From contig NW_003147275.1 of assembly GCF_000003605.2 (NCBI RefSeq), positions 306,151 to 323,649 of the forward strand: DNA of 17,499 bases, written 5' to 3'. The translations under genes and the position numbers were made by a program. Positions 7,604 through 16,346 of the stretch are shown here, piece by piece. How positions within the stretch are numbered: the stretch's first letter is position 1; each line of letters starts with the position of its first letter. The DNA is from Saccoglossus kowalevskii (taxonomy: Eukaryota > Hemichordata > Enteropneusta > Harrimaniidae). The notes below the pieces were generated by a model. That model saw only the letters and a list, made by a program, of their open reading frames with translations. It was not told the DNA's origin and made no database searches.

Positions 7604-8075
7604 GGGTTTCTAACACTGACCTCCAGGGGCACGACCAAAAATAAATACACACAAAGTTACGCCATCGTGTATTTACTTAGGTAACAATAATATATTAAAT
7701 ATTTTTGATATAGTGGAATCAATAATTTGATCTGAGTGATTTTAAACTTCTGTTATAACTAAATCTAAATCATAATTATTTGACCCCATGGAGGAACGTG
7801 CAACAGGACAGAGAACAAACATAGCTTCCAAAATTGACGCTGATAAAGTTAGAATTCGATTCAGATTGGTAACAAATTCACAACGTAAACATTATCTTCA
7901 TTCCACCAGTGAAACCGTTATATTCACTGTCATCTTTCTAATAATGATATACGCTTGCATTACATTACATTCTATTTCTATAAGGTCATGTCATCTTTCT
8001 ACAGAAACGTATACATAAAAGAATCCGAAAGTCTACTCGAATAGGAATTTGAAAACAACTCTAAGTCAGTTTAAA
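7604..8075. promoter_or_regulatory. RPLP2-MED21 divergent upstream region
   Basis: This stretch of about 470 bp separates the candidate RPLP2 start site from the MED21 ATG. It is AT-rich and not a CpG island. It holds the first copy of the split duplication (7942-7991). A plus-strand open frame at 7788-8018 starts with ATGGAGGAACG, but it shows no family features and overlaps the duplication. Confidence 0.5.
7942..7991 (+). repeat. 50-bp duplication, uninterrupted copy
   Basis: The sequence TAATGATATACGCTTGCATT... to ...TATAAGGTCATGT is repeated at 8654-8729. There the same 50 bases are split by 26 extra bases. Confidence 0.9.
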
Positions 8076-8117
8076 ATGGCTGACCGATTGACGCAGCTTC
8101 AAGATGCTGTTAACCAG
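8076..8117 (+). CDS. MED21: Mediator subunit 21, exon 1
   Basis: MED21 (Srb7) is a small helical subunit at the hinge between the middle-module arms of Mediator, where it forms a coiled-coil heterodimer with MED7. It links transcription activators to RNA polymerase II in the nucleus. This exon encodes MADRLTQLQDAVNQ, nearly identical to the start of animal MED21, and ends at CAG/GTTTAT in phase 0. The ATG has context AAA..G. The complete gene has four coding exons (42, 82, 122 and 162 nt) and makes 135 aa; human MED21 is 144 aa. The variable region after residue 27 and the C-terminal tail are shorter than in human. The coding region is intact. Confidence 0.97.
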
Positions 8118-8261
8118 GTTTATTGATTTTATTGTTACTACCAAGTATTATGTATTTTTATTTTCTCCGAAATCAGTATATATCTCGTCAACAATGATAT
8201 AACCGTTTCGTGCTCCGAATAACTAGCAAACGACCATTATGTGCCGTCGTCGCAGTGTAAA

Positions 8262-8271
8262 CACTTCCGGG
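8262..8271 (+). promoter_or_regulatory. ETS/GABP-like motif CACTTCCGGG
   Basis: CACTTCCGGG is the classic ETS-family core found in promoters of housekeeping genes. It sits in a locally CpG-richer patch (8190-8300), about 145 bp into MED21 intron 1. It may be a downstream promoter element or may mark an alternative start. Evidence is motif only. Confidence 0.3.
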
Positions 8272-8373
8272 TTCTGTAGTTTCACGAACAGTGGATTGTC
8301 CAACTTCACAAATTCAAAACACGTTTTTGCAACAAAATTAATAGTCTGAAATGTTCCCTTTCTTATATATTTA

Positions 8374-8553
8374 CTGTTCGTAATCACCCCAAACATTCAA
8401 ACAATATATACTGTATAAATACGTTCTAAATAACAAACACTTAACGTACTCTGAACTTTTTATAAATTTGCGTAAAATAAAATTTGCCCTAGCATAAATA
8501 CACCGCAATTGTCGCTTCATATCAGCTTCATCCTTGCCATCTGATGACACCAT
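8374..8553 (-). pseudogene. non-LTR retrotransposon reverse-transcriptase fragment
   Basis: On the minus strand an open stretch of about 60 codons begins MVSSDGKDEADMKRQLRCIY. It continues with ARANFILRKF, then a VKCLLFRTYLYSIYCLNVW-type segment, and ends DYEQ before a stop. This order (SSD.KD.AD...R...YARAN...RKF......VK..LF..Y...LY...LW) matches the conserved block at the C-terminal end of the reverse-transcriptase domain in LINE elements of invertebrates. Only that block survives, with no fingers/palm motifs such as YADD nearby. It is a dead insertion remnant in MED21 intron 1, antisense to the gene. Confidence 0.75.
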
Positions 8554-8653
8554 ATAGCTTTATGCTTTGTTTCCCACTTGTGATTAGTGCAGTTCAGGCT
8601 GATCGACCAGAAACAAATGATTTTGGGGGTTTCATATTGTAGATGATTAAATT

Positions 8654-8729
8654 TAATGATATACGCTTGCATTACATTACATTACCAAACTGTTTCAAGG
8701 TTATAATTTCTATTTCTATAAGGTCATGT
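8654..8729 (+). repeat. 50-bp duplication, interrupted copy
   Basis: Positions 8654-8683 and 8710-8729 together match 7942-7991. The extra 26 bases (8684-8709) begin ACCAAACTG and end ATAATTT. ATT occurs just before the extra segment and near its end. That fits loss of the segment from the 7942 copy by deletion between short repeats, rather than insertion here. Confidence 0.85.
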
Positions 8730-9782
8730 ACTGGGAAATAGTTCAAGTCGTTGAACCCAAGTCGTTGAACCCCATATAAAAGGTCGACAAGGGGTATTTT
8801 CGTAAGCTGTAATCAATTGTTTTTATTTTAGTAATAATGTAATTGAAATAAATAAAAAACGTAAATTTGTAGACATGGGCAAGTGTAAAATGTAAAGATA
8901 TTAATTTTTGTAAGTGTATAACGCATTTTCCAAATTAAATGTCGTAATTTTCATTTTTGATTCTTAAACTCAAATTATCAAAAAATATTATAAAAACATA
9001 AAATGTAATTAGGAATTTGCTTTATCTATAAAGTGTAAAAACCTATTTTTTACTGTAAATGAAACTTTCATTTTATTTCCTGTAAAAACGTAAAATGCCG
9101 TTTTTATTTCCTGTAACCTGTACCAGCAATCCCCTCTTGCCCCCTTTCATATACGCCCACATATTGACTTCAGCAACCAACCACACAAATAGATTGTAAG
9201 GCCCCTGTGATGCTAAAGTATATCAAGGAGAGATTGACTTATTTTCAAGAACAAATGCATACCAAAATGATCAACAAATTTGTTGTTCACACAACCCTCA
9301 TGTAGCCGGTCTTACTAAAATCCTGCCTAGGACCCAAATACTCATTTATTCTAATTCAAATGATGCTATATTTTGATGTTCTGGTTTGTTATCTCTCATT
9401 TCTTTAGTACAAAAATATTCAGAAAGGCCTTGTTTAATGTTTTTTGGGGTTGTATATGACTTTACTGTAAATGTAAACACTATTCACTATTTGCTGGGGC
9501 ATACCATTCATGGTAGGGGTGCCTAAGACTAGAATATTGTAGTACAGTTTTGATTAGAAGACATAAAAATGTTTTTCCCTTCACACACGAAAAATCTAAG
9601 AAACAAAAATTATAGCATAAACAACATTGCTTTTTCTGGTTTCAGCTTAATAAAAAGTGATGGTTTTCTCACTACTGAAACGCATGGAAGTGGTAACTGT
9701 ATTGTATCTAATAAGTCATCTAAGATAATTGAACAAAATTTCAAGTTAACAAATTTAACATATTTTTATGTTATTTATTTAG

Positions 9783-9864
9783 TTAGCTGACCACTTTTGT
9801 AACAGTATAGGAGTGCTTCAGGAGTCATCTGTACCTGGAAAATTTTCAGGTTTTGATAAACAAG
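9783..9864 (+). CDS. MED21: MED21 exon 2
   Basis: After acceptor TTTATTTAG this exon encodes residues 15-41, starting LADHFCNSIGVLQ, which matches the second conserved block of MED21. A divergent Ser/Pro/Gly stretch follows. It ends CAAG/GTATGT in phase 1. Confidence 0.96.
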
Positions 9865-10270
9865 GTATGTAACATAAAGTATACTAAATCCACTTTGTGA
9901 TCGCTAGACTTATGGTCAACATAAGCAAAGATGAAAATTGTTTAAAACAGTTTTTGTTTTTTTGTTTTTTGAAATAGCACATTATGACCCCAGCATTACA
10001 GCAAATGTTGATTTCAATTCAATGTGTATGCAGTTCTCCAAAATCTGGCAAAATATACATCTTTGGAATAAGTTCAAGTAGAAAATGTGTAGACTTGTAT
10101 ATGAGATAATATGAAGTGCCCAGGGAGTCTGGTAGAAATGCACAATTATCTTTGGGTTGTGTTTCCTATAAAAGTTCCTTCTCAAGGTGAAATTGTGTCT
10201 TTATTCTCAGTAAGTGCTTGACTGACTTGACTCTTTATTGAACTTGTTTAATTGGTTTTGAAATCTTCAG
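9865..10270 (+). other. MED21 intron 2
   Basis: This is a 406-bp intron, GTATGT..CTTCAG. It contains a T-rich run (about 9953-9970) and no other recognisable feature. The minus-strand open frame at 9982-10185 has no supporting content. Confidence 0.9.
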
Positions 10271-10392
10271 AGCAGCAGCAACAAGCTGAAGATAACTCAT
10301 TACTGTTTGCCCAACTGATTGCAAGAACTGCCAAAGATATTGATGTACTTATAGATTCATTACCAAGTGAAGATGCTACAGTAGAATTACAG
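10271..10392 (+). CDS. MED21: MED21 exon 3 (most conserved block)
   Basis: The exon encodes residues 42-82. After a Glu/Gln-rich start it reads [20 protein letters not shown] (residues 54-73), which is practically identical to animal MED21 and is the strongest evidence for the identification. The donor is CAG/GTATGA in phase 0. Confidence 0.98.
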
Positions 10393-10791
10393 GTATGACT
10401 GTTTCTGAAATGTGAGTGTTCTCAATCTCTCAAATACTTTGAATACAGGTCAAGTTTAATCTAGACTTGGTTGATTAATACGGTTTATGTTTTATTTACT
10501 GCAACCATCTTTCAAATGTGCATGTGTATAGTACATAAATATAAATTCATATTTTCCTATAATTTTTTTATTAAATTTGGACGAAATAGACATAATTTTC
10601 CATTGTGTGCTGGTCTTATAAATATAAAAAAAGTTTATGTGGGTTTATTTTGTGACATGTAATGAAAGTTGGTTTTGGCATTGAAAGCATTTGTTTATGA
10701 ATAACTTTAATTTGAGTCCTACTAATGTTGTAAGATGTTGCTTCAGTAATTAAATAATAATAAATGACATCTTTGTTTTGATTTCTTCCAG
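10393..10791 (+). other. MED21 intron 3
   Basis: This is a 399-bp AT-rich intron, GTATGA..TCTTCCAG. Open frames inside it on both strands have no recognisable content, and no RNA gene was seen. Confidence 0.9.
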
Positions 10792-10953
10792 AATGCAAGT
10801 ATACAGAGACTTGAAAATGAGAACGAGGAAGCAGCAAGGAAATTGAAAGACATTGTCAGGAAAGGAGAAATTCTCTTGGAGAGAATACAATCTGCGTTGA
10901 AAGAAATAGCAGATGCACAATTGAAATCTCAGAGTTCACAGAACACAACATAG
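10792..10953 (+). CDS. MED21: MED21 exon 4 (C-terminal coiled coil)
   Basis: The exon encodes residues 83-135, a charged helix (RLENENEEAARKLKDIV, then GEILLERIQSALKEIADAQL), which corresponds to the coiled coil that pairs with MED7. It ends SSQNTT before TAG (10951-10953). The tail is shorter than the human one. Confidence 0.97.
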   Translation, partial: NASIQRLENENEEAARKLKDIVRKGEILLERIQSALKEIADAQLKSQSSQNTT

Positions 10954-11770
10954 CATAAGTGCATGAGCTACACATGCAAGAACCAGCATGAGATGGCATG
11001 GAAAGCAAAGATGTAATAATAATAAGGTATTCATCAATGCAAAACATTCTGGTGACAAGAGGGATTGAGACATTGTGGAACATGTTTTTCACACAGTAGA
11101 CTTGGAGATGACCTGGTAACTGGATGATGTACTTTGAATGCTTATATTGACTCATGGGTTGTTAGCGAGTCAGGATATGACATACAGCATGTATAGAATG
11201 AGAACGAGGAAGTAAAACTACTGAAATAACATTATATAATCCAAAATAGGGACTTTTGTTTGTCCTCCTACATCACGTAGGTCTATTCACATGAGAAATC
11301 CTATTTGCAGCAAGTGGGACATATTGGGTGGGATATTGGAATTGTCTCAGTCAGTTTTCAGGTTATATCTCAGGACATCACTGACATTGCCAATGTAGAG
11401 ATAATCAAACAATGTACTTTCGATAGTCTTCACTTTGTAAATCACGAAAAGTTACTAGTATTTTAATGGATTACATTCAGTTTAGTACAGAGTGTCCTCA
11501 AAGTAAACAGTAACTATCTCTGTTTCATATCTATCAATACATCTTATGAGATCACTTCATCAAACCATTATGACTGTGTTTCATGAGCAGGAGATCACAG
11601 GTCACTCAGTGGGCAACACGAATATCATGTACATCCAGTTATGAAGGATTTGCTGTATTACCTCAAAAAAGAAATACCTAATTATTTGTGTAATAATTTT
11701 ATAAAATCATTACCGGTAACTGCCAATATGTATTTAAAATACTTCTCCAATAAAAGTGTAAATGTAAACT
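10954..11770 (+). other. MED21 3'UTR
   Basis: This is non-coding sequence between the stop codon and the region just past AATAAA at 11749-11754. It includes a 16-base exact copy (11197-11212) of coding sequence from exon 4. Confidence 0.65.
11749..11754 (+). terminator. MED21 polyadenylation signal
   Basis: AATAAA on the plus strand, the best candidate downstream of the MED21 stop, gives a 3'UTR of about 0.8 kb. Confidence 0.65.
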
Positions 11771-12176
11771 TGGAAGTGGAAGTCCATAACAAATACTAAG
11801 CTTATCAACCTCACTCAGCCTCTTATGTAAAATGTTTTGATGCAGTATTGAGCCAAGCATGGGTATTTAATAGAACCAACTTAAGTCACAATATTTCACA
11901 TACTACAGCTGTTTTTTAGATATTGCGAAATGTTGAAATAATAACATATTACAATTTACGAAAGAAGCTTGGTGTGTTTGTGTCTTACCGATAATTCCTA
12001 TGAAATTTTACCCCAACTGCTCAACAGTTTGTTTAATCTCAAAATTTTATTTAAATGTAACTTTATGTGTCTATGGACCACAGGAACATTCATTATGAAA
12101 ATATAATGTTGAGTATTTGTCACCGCTGTCTGTTCTTCATCTTGATTTGTAGCTCTTCTTAATATGGAAGCACATA
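11771..12176. other. unassigned intergenic DNA
   Basis: No gene is supported. The minus-strand open frame at 11998-12312 runs into the adjacent tandem repeat, and its C-terminal half has no recognisable content. Confidence 0.5.
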
Positions 12177-12288
12177 AAACAGAAACATGAATGTGGCCTA
12201 AGATTAAAACAGGAACACAAGTGTGGTCTAGGATTGAAAACAGGAATATTGCCCAAGATCTAACACATGAATGTAGCTGAGGATCTAC
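12177..12288 (+). repeat. degenerate 25-31-bp tandem repeat
   Basis: Four imperfect units, each opening with a form of AAAACAGGAACA and closing with a form of GGTCTAGGATT, start at about 12177, 12207, 12238 and 12263. Length drops from about 30 to 25 bases in the last two units. Confidence 0.7.
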
Positions 12289-12519
12289 AAGTTCTCTGAC
12301 CTCCATGGTCAATTAAATTTATTATTATTGACTTCCATAGATATGTATAAACCTGTATCTCGCACATGCCTACACTGATCAAGTTTAAACATCAGACATT
12401 TTATTGGACATGAGCACATGTATTTGTTTCATAATCTGATTCAAGATGGTCAATTGGAAGCCATTTTAAGGATAATCTAAGAAAGCTTAGAGAGAACTCC
12501 GGTGTGCTGAGTATTGAAG

Positions 12520-13510
12520 ACACATTAAAAATTAATTCAAAATTACATGTACACGAGATATTGATGGAAAAGCTGAAAACTAATTATGTAAATCAGGTAA
12601 CTAATATGAACAGAACACAGAACAAAAAAATTATGAATTATTATGCTAATTAGAGAATTAATATGAACAAATTTTAACCCAAAATTAATCAGACCCGTCT
12701 ATTGTCCTAGAGCATTTATGTATCAAATTTTATTCAAATGTGATGATCAGTAATTGAGATATCAGTGTTAATAAGCATAAATATTTACCAAAAACTAATT
12801 AGGTCTCTGCATAGTTCTCTTGAAAAGTTTCATTAAAATCCAATTCGTGGTTCTTTATATATCAGTGGAACATTATGCAAATTAGGTAATTAATATCCAA
12901 TTATAACTAATCAGGTCTCTGCATAGTCCTAGAAGATCTATGTAACAAGTCTCATTGAAATATGATGATTAGTACTTAAGATATCAGGCAAAAAGCTGAA
13001 AATTAACTAATTATGCTAGTAAGATGATTAATATGCACAAATATTACCCAAAAACTAATCAGGGGTCTGCACAGTCCTTAAGTAACTATGTACCAAGTGT
13101 CATTGAAATGTGATAATTACTACTTGAAATATCAAAAGCTGAAAATTAATTAATTATGCAAACTAGGTAATTAATATGTACTGATTACTACTTGAAATAT
13201 CAAAAGCTGAAAATTAATTAATTATGCAAATTAGGTAATTAATATGTACTGATATTACCCTAAAAACTGTCAGGTTTGTGCAGTGTCCTATGACATCTAT
13301 GTACCAAGTTTTATTGAAATGTGATGATTAGTACTTGAGATATCAGTGAAAAAACCGAGAATTGATTAATCATTATGCAAATTAGATAATTAATAAGCAC
13401 AAATTTTCACCCAAAACTAATCAAATCTGCGCATTGGTCCAGAGCATCTATGCACCAAGTTTCATCAAAAATCAATGTATGGTTCTTGAGATATCAGTGG
13501 AACAGACACA
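12520..13510 (+). repeat. degenerate tandem array, about 150-bp unit
   Basis: Six or seven divergent units each contain two markers. One is TTATGCAAATTAGGTAATTA, near 12581, 12637, 12871, 13009, 13151, 13219 and 13371. The other runs from CAGGTCTCTGCATAGTCCT through TACCAAGTTTCATTGAAAT to TTGAGATATCAG, near 12690, 12800, 12910, 13060, 13270 and 13420. Units are AT-rich and non-coding. Sequences with the phrase ACCAAGTTTCAT...GAGATATCA are common as dispersed repeats in marine invertebrates. Confidence 0.8.
13121..13256 (+). repeat. 68-bp recent direct duplication within the array
   Basis: TACTTGAAATATCAAAAGCT begins at 13121 and again at 13189. The two 68-base copies are almost identical, much closer than the surrounding array units, so this step is recent. 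Confidence 0.85.
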
Positions 13511-14130
13511 CTAACTGCAAAGACTTCGCATACAGGAGTCATAAATGCATCAATATCAAAAATTGTCACTATTCTGGAACCAGATCTCAGTTGTGAGTGG
13601 GTAGATTTTGTTTACACATGGTACAGACTTTGCTCAGAATTGGAATTTGATGCATGTCAATTTATTTTTTGTATCCCAAATATCCCAAAATATCAAATAT
13701 ATAGTTTTAAAGACAGCAGTTCCAGATCCATATCTTGACGTGTCTGGACCAATCAAGTTCAAACTACATCATGCATCATCTCATACATGCACATTTTTTT
13801 AGCATCAAAATGGCTGACTGACAGTCATCTTGTTTAAAAGAATGCAGTTCAAGGATATAGCAAACTTGTCTAAACTTCTAATATACGGGCATATACTGGA
13901 ATTTAATTTAACTTATTTAATTGACAACCATTTTAATTCAATCTTGGTCGATACAAAAACATCTCGAAAGCATATAATTATTTTCCCTCAACTTAATTGC
14001 CACCATATTGTTTTATAGAAGGCTGTTCAATAGCACATAATTCTGACATGTCTTTTCTGTATGCATATTTCAGTTATTCAATAATCGATTTGGTCGAATC
14101 TGTTATTTTACAAACATATTGAGTCTTGTG
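13511..14130. other. unassigned DNA with dispersed repeat fragments
   Basis: No exon is supported. ATCAAAATGGCTGACTGACA at about 13803-13822 echoes the repeat phrase at 2730-2745. The plus-strand open frames at 13608-13802 and 13830-14018 are AT-rich and featureless. Confidence 0.45.
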
Positions 14131-14255
14131 GTAATAATAATAATAATAATATTTTATTAGCCTTTGGAGTGGCAAACTGCCTAGTGATTACTTAGATAGG
14201 GGATCAAACTTGAAACTACCCGAATGTGAGGAAAACAAGCTAACCGCTGCAGTAC
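14131..14255 (-). mobile_element. tRNA-derived SINE with (TTA)n tail
   Basis: On the minus strand TGCAGCGGTTAG (14252-14241) matches an RNA polymerase III A box. AGTTTGATCC (14210-14201) matches a B box, about 40 bases downstream. A tRNA-unrelated body of about 50 bases follows, and the element ends in an ATT/TTA repeat (14151-14132). Head, body and microsatellite tail in this order are typical of a SINE. Target-site duplications were not resolved. Confidence 0.6.
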
Positions 14256-14355
14256 TGTATGGTACATCTTGTGTATGTCACCACTGTAATGCTATATATG
14301 ATAGGGACCATACAATCTTTTATGGGACTCCCAATAGTAGAAATACAATTAAATT

Positions 14356-14378
14356 TTTATTACAAATGTGATTTTATT
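14356..14378 (-). terminator. polyadenylation signals of the unidentified gene
   Basis: Two AATAAA hexamers on the minus strand, at 14378-14373 and 14361-14356, are the first seen downstream of the stop codon at 14961. They imply a 3'UTR of about 0.6 kb. Confidence 0.55.
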
Positions 14379-14960
14379 GAAATATAAAAATATTAAAACT
14401 GTTTCATTACAAACACTGTATAACAAGCAATTATTTTTAAATGGTAAATTGAGAATATTATTCCAAGTAAGTAAATGACAGATGTATTTTAAAAGTGAAA
14501 TACAGACACTATCTTGTAAATGGTGTACAGGGGAGGGGATACATTTTTCCATTTTCAATTCTGATGTAACAAAACATGCTGTCTCACGACTTCACAACTC
14601 ATCATTTGAAGTGATAGTAGTACCAGCGAAGGCAATATTTACACAGATACAACTTTCAGATTCTGTGGAAATTTCAGGTGACAATTTAACAGTATATAGT
14701 TATGACGTACAAGCAATATGTTAAAGACAAAATAAAACAAGGACTGTACTAGTATATCCTTTTTCCACGGAAACAAAGATGTTGCTTATCCATAATGTTC
14801 ACTCTCACACTGATTGCAATTGTTGAATGAAAAACTGTACAGGAACCTTATTTGTCTTTTCCTCATTTTCAAATATTGAACTATTGATAATTGATAATTG
14901 TCCATCACGATATCTATCACATATATAAGTATTTTGGTAGGATCCATCTGTAAAGCCATA
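14379..14960 (-). other. probable 3'UTR of the unidentified gene
   Basis: Non-coding sequence between the TAA stop and the AATAAA pair. A plus-strand open frame of 80 codons (14482-14724) crosses it, but it has no family resemblance and no plausible promoter or signals. Confidence 0.5.
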
Positions 14961-16127
14961 TTACTGATGAATAAGCCTGGAGTATAGCACATGTGCTACT
15001 CCTGAAATTAGAGTCTGATTGGCAAATTCTAAAATCAACTGTACTAAGGGGTATCGACTGAATTTTTGTTTTGGTGGCTGATGTTGAGGCACCTTAAGTG
15101 AGTCTGTTCCAGCTTGACTATCATCAGATGCTGACGACTCCTGGTGTTCAGTCTGTTGCTGCCTTTCATTTTCTTTGATTCCAATCCATGATGAAAACAA
15201 AATCTTCATGCATCTCGGGAAGAGTGCGTCAATGACTTGCTCTGATGGCGGCAGATTGTCAATACTTGTAATGTGCTCAGATTTGAACTTGTCTACTTTA
15301 TCACTGATGGAGTTTGACATTTTATGAAATTCTTTTCCAAGCCAAGAACTCGTGATATTCAAAGACAGTTCCTGCATAAATTCTGCAGCGTTAGTTTGGT
15401 CTAAGTTTTTCTGGAGAAGTTGAACTCCTTGGTGATACTCTTTCAATAATATCCATGGGAAATAGCTGTGATTTGAACTATCAGTACCAATTGTTTTACA
15501 TTCTAAGTTTAAAATCTGCAACACAAGTATAATTATCTGCCCAACTCTGTAGCAATCAGTTTGATCTTTTGGTATATGTAAAATTATTTTATGAACACTT
15601 TCAAGTAATTCTGTTACTGTAGTTACAGTAGATAAAACTGTTTTAGAAACAGGAATCTGGGAAAATGAAGCTACGCAATCAGGATTAACTCTTGGATGAT
15701 GAACATTCAATGTGCAGATGCTAGCTGTCGTATTTGGTACATCATGATCACGTACTTGCTTCCTGCTCAATGTGTCGATGCTAGCTGTTGTATTTGGTAC
15801 ATCATCCCGTACTTGTTTCCTGCTTGCTGTAAGTGGATCAACCAGCTTAGTAAACTGAGGTGAAGCTACTTGTTTGTTAACTTGATTTAAAATTGACGGT
15901 GAGCAAGAACTTTCAGAGCTTGATGGTATGATCATACTGTGGAGATTTGAGTTACTTGATTCGCTGTTATTTGTTTCGGACATACTTTCCCATGATTCTG
16001 AGTTCAGCACCTGATCCTCAGTGGTCTTGCCACTGCGATGCAAAAGATGCCGACCAATAGATGAACCTAGATGGACTTTATACAAGTCCTGTAATGGAGT
16101 GTCACAGAATCTTGCCTTCCAAAGCTT
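14961..16127 (-). CDS. unidentified helical protein, last exon
   Basis: The exon follows acceptor TTTTATTTTACAG and stays open for 388 codons to TAA (14963-14961). It starts KLWKARFCDTPLQDLYK and has three parts. Residues about 15-60 look folded (LYKVHLGSSIGRHLL). Residues about 60-160 are Ser/Thr/Asn-rich and disordered, with an imperfect 20-residue duplication. The rest is alpha-helical with hydrophobic periodicity, including VTTVTELLESVHKIILHIP, FPRCMKILFSSWIG and, after a Gln/Ser/Glu-rich linker, a final LVQLILEFANQTLISG helix. Nothing indicates a signal peptide, enzyme motif or zinc site. It resembles an adaptor or scaffold subunit, but I do not recognise the family. The long open frame, good splice sites and uninterrupted helices make the exon real. 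Confidence 0.85.
   Translation of the reverse strand, partial: KLWKARFCDTPLQDLYKVHLGSSIGRHLLHRSGKTTEDQVLNSESWESMSETNNSESSNSNLHSMIIPSSSESSCSPSILNQVNKQVASPQFTKLVDPLTASRKQVRDDVPNTTASIDTLSRKQVRDHDVPNTTASICTLNVHHPRVNPDCVASFSQIPVSKTVLSTVTTVTELLESVHKIILHIPKDQTDCYRVGQIIILVLQILNLECKTIGTDSSNHSYFPWILLKEYHQGVQLLQKNLDQTNAAEFMQELSLNITSSWLGKEFHKMSNSISDKVDKFKSEHITSIDNLPPSEQVIDALFPRCMKILFSSWIGIKENERQQQTEHQESSASDDSQAGTDSLKVPQHQPPKQKFSRYPLVQLILEFANQTLISGVAHVLYSRLIHQ
15707..15823 (-). repeat. 60-bp in-frame tandem duplication in coding sequence
   Basis: TCAATGTG..GATGCTAGCTGT recurs with a 60-bp offset (15707 and 15767), and one copy lacks 3 bases. In the protein it gives two copies of SRKQVRD(H)DVPNTTASI(D/C)TL. 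It lies in the disordered region and keeps the frame. Confidence 0.9.
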
Positions 16128-16197
16128 CTGTAAAATAAAAGAGTACTTTAGAGTTAGCTTTTAAGATGAAGGTCTTCTTCACATTCATTAGGCATAC

Positions 16198-16346
16198 CTT
16201 ATTCGTTTCATTAGCAGTGCACATAAACCAAAAAATTTCATTTATTATATCCTGGATCATCACAATTACATACTGAGAGTATCCATAGTGCTTTGCGGGT
16301 TCTTGGTACATTGTACTACTGGTATTTTGCAAAAAACAAGGCTTTG
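16198..16346 (-). CDS. unidentified helical protein, middle exon
   Basis: The 3' end is firm: AATAAG/GTATGC joins the last exon in phase 0. The 5' end is chosen at acceptor CCTAG (16350-16347) because it then joins the proposed first exon in phase 1 and leaves an open frame. An alternative acceptor, CAG at 16321-16319, would need a different upstream exon. The encoded segment reads KPCFLQNTSSTMYQEPAKHY and then a hydrophobic helix (YVIVMIQDIINEIFWFMC) ending ANETNK. The pyrimidine tract before the chosen acceptor is weak. Confidence 0.7.

Larger units (their letters stand above)
8118..9782 (+). other. MED21 intron 1 (1.67 kb)
   Basis: This is the longest MED21 intron, GTTTAT..TTTAG. From the 5' end it contains a CpG-bearing stretch with an ETS-like site (8190-8300), a LINE fragment (8374-8553), the interrupted duplication copy (8654-8729) and two tandem AAGTCGTTGAACCC units at 8745-8772. 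Next comes an AT-rich part with repeated TTTATTTCCTGTAA (about 9070-9115). Then nothing I recognise until the acceptor. Confidence 0.85.

Noticed and set aside
11998-12312. 104-codon minus-strand open frame
   Set aside because: A large part of it is the translation of the degenerate tandem repeat at 12177-12288, which keeps it open artificially.
14482-14724. 80-codon plus-strand open frame
   Set aside because: It lies antisense to the likely 3'UTR of the unidentified gene, has no splice or family features and is near the length expected by chance.
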